Positions 54,694-62,816 of a stretch of DNA of 64,000 nt are shown here, piece by piece (positions within the stretch are counted from its first letter, which is position 1; each line of letters begins with the position of its first letter). Origin of the DNA: Polyangia bacterium (lineage in GTDB: Bacteria > Myxococcota_A > Polyangia > Nannocystales > Nannocystaceae); NCBI GenBank assembly GCA_030429545.1, contig JAUIFF010000005.1, forward strand, positions 62,001-126,000. The letters run 5' to 3'. A program made the translations under genes and the position numbers. The notes below the pieces were generated by a model. The model had not been told where the DNA came from, did not search any database, and saw nothing but the letters and a program-made list of their open reading frames with translations.

Positions 54694-55614
54694 CTACGTT
54701 TTGCCTGTGTCGGTCGCGGTGGGTGGGTCTGTCGCCCAGGCCTCCCCGCGTCGACGCCCCCGCGTCCGCATCAGGCTCGCGCCAAAAAACACGACAAATG
54801 CGGAGTACTGCAGCCACATCAACAACAGGATAGCCGCGCCGGCGGCCCCGAACATCGATGTACTTGCAAAGTTTGTCAGGTACAGACTCAGGCCCAGTGA
54901 GCCGATCACAAACATCACGGCGGTGACGAGGGCGCCCCACCACAGGGTATTGCGAGGCACCCGCACGCCGCTGAGTGTGCGAAATAGCAGGGCGAAGGTC
55001 GCGGTCATGAGTCCGAGTGAGGCGCTGAACTCGAGTAGTTGCCAGCCCATACCTGGTAGCGGCAGGATGTGGTCGACCAACTCGTGCAGCCCGGCGGTGA
55101 GTAGTTGGAGGCCGACAGCGGTAATGAGCAGCAGGCCGAGGATAAACACCATCAAAAAGGCAGCGCCGTAGGTCCTGAGTAATCGCACGATGCGTTGGAT
55201 TTTTGTCCCGCCCTCGGCCGGTACAACCTCCCAAATCGCATCGAGCGCCTCGCGGATCTTGAGGTTGACGCGCGAACCGGTATAGAGCGCGACCACACTG
55301 CCGATGATGCCTCCCGTGGCGCTGTGGGCCCGAGCTTCGTCGATCATCGAGCCCAGTAGCTCGGCAACGCCCGGCCCGAGTTCGGACTGAATCCGTGTGA
55401 TGACAAGGTCCTGGGTTGAGGCTTCGCCGAGGATGAGACCAGCGACGGCGATCGCCACCAACAACAGCGGCGCCAGCGACAAAAGCGTGAAGAAAGCGAG
55501 ACCAGCGGCGAGTAGCGAGCCGTTGAGCTGCCCCAGGTGGCGCAGGCTGGTTGTGACGAGCTCAATCAGGGGACGCAATCCGGTCTTGTCGAGCAGCGCT
55601 GAGAGCCATGACAC
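54694..55614 (-). CDS. YihY/BrkB-family inner-membrane protein
   Basis: A 306-residue membrane protein with a GTG start at 55612-55614. Six transmembrane segments are seen. The family pattern is clear: LAAGLAFFTLLSLAPLLLVAIA at the start, SRVNLKIREALDAIWEV in the middle loop, and RNTLWWGALVTAVMF and LLLMWLQYSAFVVFFGA at the end. Members were once annotated as ribonuclease BN; their real role is unknown, possibly transport. It is convergent with the Cys-rich lipoprotein gene. An exact palindrome (54859-54868) lies inside, in the common phase with respect to the gene. Confidence 0.88.
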   Translation of the reverse strand: MSWLSALLDKTGLRPLIELVTTSLRHLGQLNGSLLAAGLAFFTLLSLAPLLLVAIAVAGLILGEASTQDLVITRIQSELGPGVAELLGSMIDEARAHSATGGIIGSVVALYTGSRVNLKIREALDAIWEVVPAEGGTKIQRIVRLLRTYGAAFLMVFILGLLLITAVGLQLLTAGLHELVDHILPLPGMGWQLLEFSASLGLMTATFALLFRTLSGVRVPRNTLWWGALVTAVMFVIGSLGLSLYLTNFASTSMFGAAGAAILLLMWLQYSAFVVFFGASLMRTRGRRRGEAWATDPPTATDTGKT

Positions 55615-55732
55615 GGCCCCACGCTACCTGTGTCGGGCAGACAACACAAGCGCCCACGTGCCCGGGAAAGATGTTGATACAAATAAGGTCGCGAGCCAAT
55701 GGCCCGCGACCCGTTGCGATGGGATTGGACGA

Positions 55733-56179
55733 TTAACCGTCGGTTGTTGAGCGGATGGGTGTTGAGAGGGGAAGGGCGGTTACCGAGCCAGAGATTTGGA
55801 TGCCCGGTTGCGCTGGTGAGGGGATCGAAGTGGCGACACCTGCCGACGAATGTGGGGCGCTATCTGCCTTGATCAGCGGTGGACGTGGCTTCTTGGCCAT
55901 GCGGCGGATCATGCGTCGTAGCGATTTGGCGATGGCATGCCCGGTGGGGATCACAACGCCCACGACCTCAGCGTTTTCGCGTTGGATCACAAGCGTATGT
56001 TTGCCGACGACGAGGCGGATACTCGGTTCTCCGCTCAGGCTGAGGAGCTTGAGCGAGGCGTCGAGTATCGGGTGCCAGTGGGAATCGCCGCGGTAGTCGC
56101 AGGATCCCTGGGCCTCGACTGCCAAAGAAACGACGCCCTTTGCAGCGGCAAGATGTTCGATGTTTGCACGTAGACTCAT
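55733..56179 (-). CDS. Small protein, possibly Roadblock/LC7-like
   Basis: A 148-residue protein with ATG at 56177-56179 behind AGGAG. Residues 1-95 look folded: IEHLAAAKGVVSLAVEAQGS, then IRLVVGKHTLVIQRENAEVV continuing GVVIPTGH, and a basic helix AKSLRRMIRRMAKK. The alternation of strands, with a VVSLAVEAQGS-type opening, resembles Roadblock/LC7 proteins, which in myxobacteria partner small GTPases; the likeness is weak. The last 50 residues are a Ser/Pro-rich tail. No membrane segment is seen. Confidence 0.55.
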   Translation of the reverse strand: MSLRANIEHLAAAKGVVSLAVEAQGSCDYRGDSHWHPILDASLKLLSLSGEPSIRLVVGKHTLVIQRENAEVVGVVIPTGHAIAKSLRRMIRRMAKKPRPPLIKADSAPHSSAGVATSIPSPAQPGIQISGSVTALPLSTPIRSTTDG

Positions 56180-56747
56180 GGTGTTTCTCCTGTGATGGCG
56201 GTACTGGCTTGTACCGATTACGGTCCCAGTGCCAGGGTCGTTGCGTGGACGCGTAAAGAAGGAACGCGGGGCAGCTCAGATTGTTTCGGGTGCAGTGTCG
56301 ACGCAACTGAGGTCAAAAACGGCACGGACCCTCGGGGTCCTTGAAAGCATGGTCCGGCGTTGCTTTTGGTGCCACCTGCGCCCTGGCGAAAAGTAAAAGT
56401 TTCCGGCGCGATGTCGCAGTCGCAGGCCGTCGGTCCGGCCGCGTGACTACCGCCTAGGGGGGCCCAAAGGTGCCAAAAACGGCGCATTTCGCGTTAATCA
56501 ACCGAGTGCGATCAGGCTGGGGTTTGGGAGCAAAAATGAGTGTCCGTGCGGCTGTTCCGGGGGTCTATTGTCGTGACCTGCGCTTCAGGCGCCGCATCTA
56601 GGTTGCCGTAGAATGTTGCAGATAGACACATTCTCGACAGATGGCGGGATTGCCGAGGGGTGAGTAGATTGCGCGAAACAACGCTTCGGGCGCAGTCTCG
56701 ATTCGCCCGCGCGAACTAGCTGGGGCGCCCGTCCGCGCGCTAGTGTG
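56180..56747. other. Divergent intergenic region
   Basis: 568 bases between two divergent genes with no convincing open frame. A near-palindrome TGCAGATAGA lies at about 56618. It should hold the promoters of both neighbours, but I cannot define them. Confidence 0.4.
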
Positions 56748-56984
56748 ATGCGCCCGATGAGTCGAAAAACGCGCTACGCGATTGCCGTCGCCTACTTTGT
56801 CGCAGTGACCGGGGCGCTGATTTGGCCGGTCTACCCGGCGCTTGGCAACCACATCGAGCCGCGGGTGTTGGGGCTGCCGTGGTCGCTGACCTATGTACTT
56901 ACATTTATTTTGGCCAACGCCCTGGTCTTGCTGTGGCTGTATCGCAGCGAACCCGATGCCATCGACGACAGCGACCACCTGTGA
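56748..56984 (+). CDS. Small two-helix subunit of a sodium:solute symporter
   Basis: A 78-residue protein (ATG at 56748, alternatively 56757). Two transmembrane helices with ALIWPVYPALGNHIEPRVLG between them match the small DUF3311-type proteins that occur just before sodium:solute symporter genes. It probably forms a pair with the transporter starting 40 bases downstream. An exact palindrome TGTACTTACA lies inside the gene at 56894-56903, written with codons rare in this window (GTA, CTT, ACA). Confidence 0.75.
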   Translation: MRPMSRKTRYAIAVAYFVAVTGALIWPVYPALGNHIEPRVLGLPWSLTYVLTFILANALVLLWLYRSEPDAIDDSDHL

Positions 56985-57024
56985 TGTTTTCATTGTATCA
57001 GCATCAAGTGTGGAGGCGGTGCCG

Positions 57025-58491
57025 GTGACCGCAGTTATTCTGTTTGGCTATTTGCTCGTCGCCCTGCTGCTGGGATTGCTCGCTGGACGGCGGGGCAGCG
57101 GGTCCACGAGTGACTTTGTCGCCGGCGAGCGGGCGTTTGGCCCGGTGCTGATGTACTTTGTCATGGGGGCGATGGTGTTTAGCGCCTACGCCCTGCTGGG
57201 CACGCCCCAGCGGATTATCTCGCGGGGCTCCGACGCGTTTTACATGCTCGCCTACGGGGCCGTGGGCTTTGTCCCGCTGTACTTTTTTGGCGGCCGTGTG
57301 CGGCGAATCGGCGCGCGCGAGGGCTATGTCACCCAGGCCGAGTTCGTCGGTCAACGGTTCGACAGCCGCAGCGTCACCGGGATGATGGGGTTGGCCTCGG
57401 TCATCGCGTTCTTGCCGTACCTGGTTATCCAACTCAAGGGCGCCGGCATTGTCATGCAACACGCACTCGGCTGGCACCCGGTGTTGGGGGCAGCTGTTGT
57501 GTATACATTTGTCACCGCCTACGTCGTGCTCGGGGGCATGCGTGGGGTCGGCTGGACCAATGTTGTGCAGGGCATCGTGATGGTGGTGGTGGTCTGGGCC
57601 CTGGGCCTGTGGATCCCCTACGAGCTGTTTGGCGGGATCACGCAGATGTTCGACCGCGTGGTCGAGCAGGCGCCGGAGTACCTCGTGCTCCCCGGGCCGG
57701 CGTCGAAGCCCACAACCCACGCGGCCTACTCCTCCGAGGTGCTGGTCTCGGTACTCGGGTTTACGATGTGGCCGCAGATCTTTATGAAGTGTTTTACGGC
57801 CCGCAGTGCCAAACTGGTGCGTTTCTCGGTTGTTGTATATCCCACGTTTTTGTTCTTTTTGGTGCCGTTGATGTTCCTCGGCTACGCGGCCCTGTTGCTG
57901 CCCGGGGCACCGACCGATGAGTCGGTGATTTTGTGGCTGGTTGGCCACCCGTTGCTGGGCGGGAGCGAGGTGCTGGTGGCCGGCACGTGCTTTGCGATCC
58001 TGGCGGCCTCGATGTCGACGGGCGACTCGCTGCTACACGGCGGTGGGTCGATTTTTGTGCGCGACGTGGTGGTGCGCGGGTTGGGCAAGCAGCTGTCGGA
58101 GGCGCAGCAAACCTGGTGGATGCGGGTCACGATCGTGTTGATGGGGATCGCCGGTCTCGGGCTTTTGGCCCTGGCTTCGCAGGACTCGGTGGTCGACCTG
58201 TTGTTGCTCGCCTATGCCGTGCCGATCCAGTTTGTGCCGCCGACAATCTTGGGGCTTTATTGGCGGCGGGCGAGCAGGTCAGCCGCACAGTGGGGGCTCG
58301 GGCTCGGGCTGTTGACGGTCGTCGTGCTGTTTGTGCTGAGCCGGTTTGCGCCCTCGGTCTATGCCGCGGTCAACCCGGCCGGGATCCAAATCGGCGTGGT
58401 GGCGTTTGTGGTCAACGCGGTGACGATGGTCGTGGGTTCGCTGCTCGGCAAGCCGGTGCGGGCCGAGGTGTTGCGGCGGTTTGAGCTTTGA
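57025..58491 (+). CDS. Sodium:solute symporter family transporter
   Basis: A 488-residue membrane protein. The GTG at 57025 is chosen because GGAGG lies 8 bases upstream; it gives the family's usual length. About thirteen transmembrane segments are visible, with SSF-type motifs: TSDFVAGERAFGPVLMYFVM near the start, GYVTQAEFVGQRF, GGMRGVGWTNVVQG and FAILAASMSTGDSLLHGGG. The family couples sodium entry to uptake of sugars, amino acids, pantothenate or short organic acids. The substrate cannot be told. It forms a two-gene unit with the small protein before it. Confidence 0.9.
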   Translation: MTAVILFGYLLVALLLGLLAGRRGSGSTSDFVAGERAFGPVLMYFVMGAMVFSAYALLGTPQRIISRGSDAFYMLAYGAVGFVPLYFFGGRVRRIGAREGYVTQAEFVGQRFDSRSVTGMMGLASVIAFLPYLVIQLKGAGIVMQHALGWHPVLGAAVVYTFVTAYVVLGGMRGVGWTNVVQGIVMVVVVWALGLWIPYELFGGITQMFDRVVEQAPEYLVLPGPASKPTTHAAYSSEVLVSVLGFTMWPQIFMKCFTARSAKLVRFSVVVYPTFLFFLVPLMFLGYAALLLPGAPTDESVILWLVGHPLLGGSEVLVAGTCFAILAASMSTGDSLLHGGGSIFVRDVVVRGLGKQLSEAQQTWWMRVTIVLMGIAGLGLLALASQDSVVDLLLLAYAVPIQFVPPTILGLYWRRASRSAAQWGLGLGLLTVVVLFVLSRFAPSVYAAVNPAGIQIGVVAFVVNAVTMVVGSLLGKPVRAEVLRRFEL

Positions 58492-58597
58492 CCGCAAAAC
58501 CGGTGGAGCGCGGCGGTGCGGACTTCGAGAGGCGTAAGCAGCGAGGAGGGTCGGAAGTTCCCGTTAGTAGCCGTTTTCCGTTACTCTGCGGGCTGCG

Positions 58598-60439
58598 ATG
58601 GTCCGGATGCGACTGACTGCTGGTTGTCCCCCAAAGCGAGCCCGTGCCTGGCGTGTGGGTGCGCCCTCGGTGTTGCTGCTCGCGCTTGCGTGCGAGGGTC
58701 CGAGCGGGACCTATGCTTACCTCGATGCGCCCGAGGAGCTGCCGGCTGGCACGCCCGCGGGCGAAGATGTGCTCGAACGTAGCAAGACCGCCGCCCTGCC
58801 CAAGGTCGATCCGTCGAAGTGTGGCGAGCGCACCGGTCGTCTGCCTGATGGGACATGTATTCGTCTGCGCGTGCGCGAGACGCCCCATGTGCAACAGGTA
58901 CAGATCCCGTCCGGGACGTTTGTGATGGGCAAGATCCCCGAGGACTACAACGCCCTGCCGGGTAGCGAGCAGCCTGCGATCCGCTGGAGTGGTCAGCCGC
59001 CGCGCCCGGTCCCGGTTGCGAGTTTTTGGATCGATCTGCACGAGGTCACGCGCGGGGCCTATGCTGCCTGTGTCGAAAAAGGTGCGTGTACACCAATATC
59101 CTGCCCGGAGGGGGTGGTCGACCCGGTTGCCGACCAGGCGCCCGAGGTCGCGGCGGTGTTTCCCCAGACCTGCGTGACCCATGCCCAGGCCAAAACCTAT
59201 TGTGAGGCCCAGGGGCACCGGTTACCGAGCGAAGCCGAGTGGGAGTTTGCCGCCCGCGGGGTCGATGTCCGGCGGTTTGCCTGGGGGTCGGAGGTCGAAG
59301 ACCGCATTCCCGAGGGGCTCTATCCAGCTGGGCGAATGCGCCTCGATCAGAGCTATTTCAACATCCTCGGGATGTCGAGCAACGCGCTCGAGTGGGTGGC
59401 CGACAGCTACGCGCCCGAGTCGGCATTGCGCCCGTTTTTGCGGGCGGACTTTCGCGACCCCAAGGGGCCGGTGGCCCAGGCGCGCGCGGACTTTGAGCGG
59501 CGGATTTACTGCGGCGATCAGCCGGCGGCAGACTGTCGCGCCAAGTCGTCGCCGCGGCACGTCATCAAGTCGGTCGTGATTGGTGCGCGCCGGGCCTTTC
59601 GCGACGATTGGCCGCCACACTTGCCCGAGCGCGAGCTCGAGGGGTGGCCGACCGACCGGGTGATCGACCAGCTCGGGTTTCGCTGTGCCGCCGATGTCGA
59701 GCCCGACCCCGAAAACCCGCTGCTCACGGTACCGAAGTCGGCTCCGATGGTGCCGTTGGTACGCACCTCGGGCGCACTCGAGGTGTTTGGCGGGGTCGCC
59801 GAGGCGGTCTCGCGCAAGGAGGCTGAGGCGTTTTGCCAGGCCCTCTCGGTACCGCTTGCCGGGAGTGTGTTGGGAGACTGGCGGCTGCCCGACGAAGCCG
59901 AGGTCACGGCGATTGCCGATGTGTTTCGCGGGCCAGGTCCGTTTTGGACCCGCGACGGCGCGGTTACCCAGCATGTCGATGGTGAGTCGTCGGTCGATGA
60001 CGAAGCCCCGTGGCGCGCGGTGAGTTATCCGGCCAACACCGCGTTGGCAGCCCGGTGTGTGCGTCCGGCCAATGCTCCTGCCGAGCCAGTCGAGAGTGCC
60101 GAGCCAGTCGAGGGTACCGCGACGGAGCAAACCTCTGAGGCCGGCGAGAAAGTTGTGCCCGCCCGAAAAGATGCAGATACAAAATCATCGGCCGAAGATT
60201 CGGGCGAGGACGGGGCCGAGCCGGCGCAGTCCAAGTCCGAGTCGGCAACGCCCAAGCGGCCGCCCAAAAAACCCCCGGTGTGGAATCCTCCAGCCGACGA
60301 AGCCAAGGCGACTCCTGAGCCCACGCCGCAACCGGGTGAGGGGAGCGAGGCGAGTCAACAAGACGCCGACGCAAAGCCGGCCACTGACAACAACGCAGGG
60401 GCCCCGGCCGAGCCTCCGCCACCCGACCCCGAACTGTAG
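58598..60439 (+). CDS. Formylglycine-enzyme-like (SUMF1) lipoprotein with disordered tail
   Basis: A 613-residue protein. The signal ends in LLALAC (Cys32). Residues 100-370 carry the FGE-sulfatase fold: QIPSGTFVMGK, SFWIDLHEVTRGAYAACVEK, GHRLPSEAEWEFAARG, SSNALEWVADSY and GFRCAAD. This fold also occurs in non-enzymatic binding proteins, and the active-site cysteine pair of true formylglycine enzymes is not clearly conserved. A second, smaller module (390-490) with SRKEAEAFCQAL, GDWRLPDEAEV and RCVRP resembles a lectin-like domain. The last 120 residues are Pro/Glu/Ala-rich. It is probably a surface protein. The palindrome TGCAGATACA is at 60172-60181. Confidence 0.78.
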   Translation: MVRMRLTAGCPPKRARAWRVGAPSVLLLALACEGPSGTYAYLDAPEELPAGTPAGEDVLERSKTAALPKVDPSKCGERTGRLPDGTCIRLRVRETPHVQQVQIPSGTFVMGKIPEDYNALPGSEQPAIRWSGQPPRPVPVASFWIDLHEVTRGAYAACVEKGACTPISCPEGVVDPVADQAPEVAAVFPQTCVTHAQAKTYCEAQGHRLPSEAEWEFAARGVDVRRFAWGSEVEDRIPEGLYPAGRMRLDQSYFNILGMSSNALEWVADSYAPESALRPFLRADFRDPKGPVAQARADFERRIYCGDQPAADCRAKSSPRHVIKSVVIGARRAFRDDWPPHLPERELEGWPTDRVIDQLGFRCAADVEPDPENPLLTVPKSAPMVPLVRTSGALEVFGGVAEAVSRKEAEAFCQALSVPLAGSVLGDWRLPDEAEVTAIADVFRGPGPFWTRDGAVTQHVDGESSVDDEAPWRAVSYPANTALAARCVRPANAPAEPVESAEPVEGTATEQTSEAGEKVVPARKDADTKSSAEDSGEDGAEPAQSKSESATPKRPPKKPPVWNPPADEAKATPEPTPQPGEGSEASQQDADAKPATDNNAGAPAEPPPPDPEL

Positions 60440-61226
60440 GGAGCCCACCTGGGATATCGCGGCCAAACAAATGGCCGCCCGCAAAGTGTGTTGAAAACGG
60501 AATGGAGCGACCGAGCTTCGATGGAGCTTCACGGGTCCTGCCGCGAGGGCCGGCTTGTCCGGTCACCACTTCGAGCCTCCGGGAGCACGGCGGTTGAGAC
60601 TCATCAAGGTGTAAGTAGCGAGGCGGAGGGTTTTTGTTGTTGGCGAGACGGACTCTCGGTGCGGCCTCCGGTCGAAGCGCGGGACCCCGCGTCACCCGCT
60701 CAACGAACTTTGAGGTTGGCGAGCTGTCTTTGGCGTCGGGCGCCGGGCACCACTCATCAAGGTGTAAGTAGCGAGGCGGAGGGTTTTTGTTGTTGGCGAG
60801 ACGGACTCTCGGTGCGGCCTCCGGTCGAAGCGCGGGACCCCCCGCGTCACCCGTTCGTTGGACTTTGAGGTTGGCGAGCTGTCTTTGGCGTCGGGCGCCG
60901 GGCACCACTCATCAAGGTGTAAGTAGCGGGGCGGGGGGTTGTGCGGCCTCCGGTCGAAGCGCGGGACCCCCCGCGTCACCCGTTCGTTGGACTTTGAGGT
61001 CGGCGAGCTGTCTTTGGCGTCGGGCGCAGGGCAGGTGTAAGTAGCGGGGCGGGGGGTTGTGCGAACTCTCGGTGCGGCCTCCGGTCGAAGTCGGGGACCC
61101 CCCGCGTCACCCGTTCGTCGAATGTTGAGGTTGGCGACTTTGAGGTTGGCGAGCTGTCTTTGGCCAGGTTTTCGTTTGAACTGCGAGTCGCAATGTCGCG
61201 ACATTCGCAAAACATCGCCTGCAAAT
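60440..61226. repeat. Composite intergenic repeat, four copies in forward orientation
   Basis: Core GTGCGGCCTCCGGTCGAAGC at 60659, 60812, 60941 and 61072. Each unit includes TCAAGGTGTAAGTAGCG upstream and CGCGTCACCCG with TTTGAGGTTGGCGAGCTGTC downstream. The first unit also has GAGCGACCGAGCTTCGATGG (60501) and CGGGAGCACGGCGGTTG. Units get shorter toward 61100. The same modules lie at 34.1, 36.9 and 45.5-46.2 kb. No gene is seen. Confidence 0.85.
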
Positions 61227-61255
61227 AAAAAGCCCCACACGAGGTGGGGCTTTTT
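61227..61255 (-). terminator. Bidirectional terminator after the M16 peptidase genes
   Basis: A perfect 12-bp stem, AAAAAGCCCCAC (61227-61238) and GTGGGGCTTTTT (61244-61255), with a 5-base loop. It has T runs in both directions and lies 16 bases past the stop of the minus-strand peptidase gene. Confidence 0.93.
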
Positions 61256-61271
61256 GTTGGGTTCGTTGCGC

Positions 61272-62792
61272 CTACAAGCGTTGCAGGTCGGTGTTGTACT
61301 TGATGATCTCGGCCTTGGGCAGGGCCTCTTTGATCAGCGGCTCGACCTTTTTGGCCTTGCCGACCACGACGATGACGGGCACCGCGTGGATGTACTTGGC
61401 GGACACGGCTTTGATGTCCTCCTTTTTGACCGCACGCACTTCGTCGCGATAGGTGCGCCAGTAGTTGTCGTCGAGCCCGTAGGTCAGCAGGGTGCGGACC
61501 TTGCCGGCGATTTGGTTGGGGGTCTCGATTTGCAGCGGGAACGAACCGGCGGTCTGGGTGACGGCGTCGGTGAACTCGGTGTCGGTCGGGTCTTCGTTGC
61601 GCATGCGTTTGATGTGCTCGAAGATCGCCCGCATCATGTCGGCCGTCTTTTTGGTCTTGGTCTTGGTCCAAATGCGCCAGGTACCGGGGGCTTGGCCGGG
61701 TTGGATCTGCGAGTAGATCCCGTAGGTCAGGCCCCGCTCCTCACGGACGTCGAGGAACAGGCGACCGGTCGAGCCACCGCCCAAGATGGTCGAGGCCAGC
61801 TGGAACTTGACCCAATCGGGGCTGCGCCGGGCCAGGGCCAGGTTGCCCACGCGGATCTCGGCCTGGGCCGAGGCCGGGCGGTCAACAAGGTGTACCTGCA
61901 ACTTTGATGCGCCCTTGTACTCCTTGAACTTGTTGAGTGGGTTGGGCGGCAGTTGGGCCTCGATCTTTTTCCACTTGCCGAAGGTCTTGGAGCTACCGAC
62001 CAGTTTGCCGGCCTCGTCGACGGTGATGTCACCCGAGAGGATGATGAAGGCGTTGTTGGCCTTGTAGAAGTTGTCGTGGAACTTCTTGATGCCGTCTAGG
62101 CTGATGCCGTCGATCTGGGCCTCCGTTGCGAGCGGGCGGCCGTAGGGGTGGCCTTCGGGATAGGCGACCATGCCAAACAGCGTGTCGGCCAGGGTGCCGG
62201 AGTCGGACTTGGCCGATTTGAGGGCGGTCTTGGCCTGCTTTTTGAGTTTGTCGAGGGCGTCGGCCGGGAACTTCGGGTTCATGACCTCGTCGGCCATGAG
62301 CGTGAGGGCGAGTTCCAAGTCGCGCTTGAGCACGCGGGTGCTGACAAACGTGTTGTGGACCCCGGCACCGGCGTTGAGGCTGCCACCGACCTGCTCGATG
62401 GCGGCGTCGATCTTGGCCTTGGTGCGTTTTTTGGTGCCCTCACCGAGCATTTCGGCGGTCATTTCGGCCAGGAACTCATCGTCCATGGTGCCGGCGTTGA
62501 TCACCAGTTGGGCGCTGACCAGCGGGACCTCGTGGTTTTCGACCACGTACACGCGCAGCCCGTTGTTCTCGAGCATAAAGCTCTGGATCTCGGGGAACTG
62601 CACCGGCTTGGCTGCAGTCGGTGGCGGGGGGTCGGCATAGACCCGCTGGGGGGCCTCGGGAGCCGGTGCGGGTGCGGGGGTAGGCGCGGGCATGGGCGGT
62701 TGTGGGTCTTCGACTTTTTTACAGCCGCTGAGCAGTACCGCGGCACCCAGGGACAAAAGGCACAGTCCGGATTTGATTCGTTGCATCTGCAT
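61272..62792 (-). CDS. M16 peptidase-like lipoprotein lacking the zinc motif
   Basis: A 506-residue protein. The ATG at 62790-62792 fits an AAGGA 10 bases upstream; a GTG three codons earlier is too close. The signal ends in LLSGC (Cys24), followed by a Pro/Ala linker. The two-domain insulinase fold is recognisable (LENNGLRVYVVENHEVPLVS, and a C-terminal half with LGGGSTGRLFLDVREERGLT and YGIYSQ). Where active enzymes have HxxEH, this one reads MDDEFLAEMTAEML, so it cannot bind zinc. It is the non-catalytic partner of the peptidase encoded just upstream, as in bacterial M16 pairs. Palindromes lie at 61891 and 62782. Confidence 0.9.
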   Translation of the reverse strand: MQMQRIKSGLCLLSLGAAVLLSGCKKVEDPQPPMPAPTPAPAPAPEAPQRVYADPPPPTAAKPVQFPEIQSFMLENNGLRVYVVENHEVPLVSAQLVINAGTMDDEFLAEMTAEMLGEGTKKRTKAKIDAAIEQVGGSLNAGAGVHNTFVSTRVLKRDLELALTLMADEVMNPKFPADALDKLKKQAKTALKSAKSDSGTLADTLFGMVAYPEGHPYGRPLATEAQIDGISLDGIKKFHDNFYKANNAFIILSGDITVDEAGKLVGSSKTFGKWKKIEAQLPPNPLNKFKEYKGASKLQVHLVDRPASAQAEIRVGNLALARRSPDWVKFQLASTILGGGSTGRLFLDVREERGLTYGIYSQIQPGQAPGTWRIWTKTKTKKTADMMRAIFEHIKRMRNEDPTDTEFTDAVTQTAGSFPLQIETPNQIAGKVRTLLTYGLDDNYWRTYRDEVRAVKKEDIKAVSAKYIHAVPVIVVVGKAKKVEPLIKEALPKAEIIKYNTDLQRL

Positions 62793-62816
62793 GTTGATCA
62801 CGTCCTTTCGTGCAAC

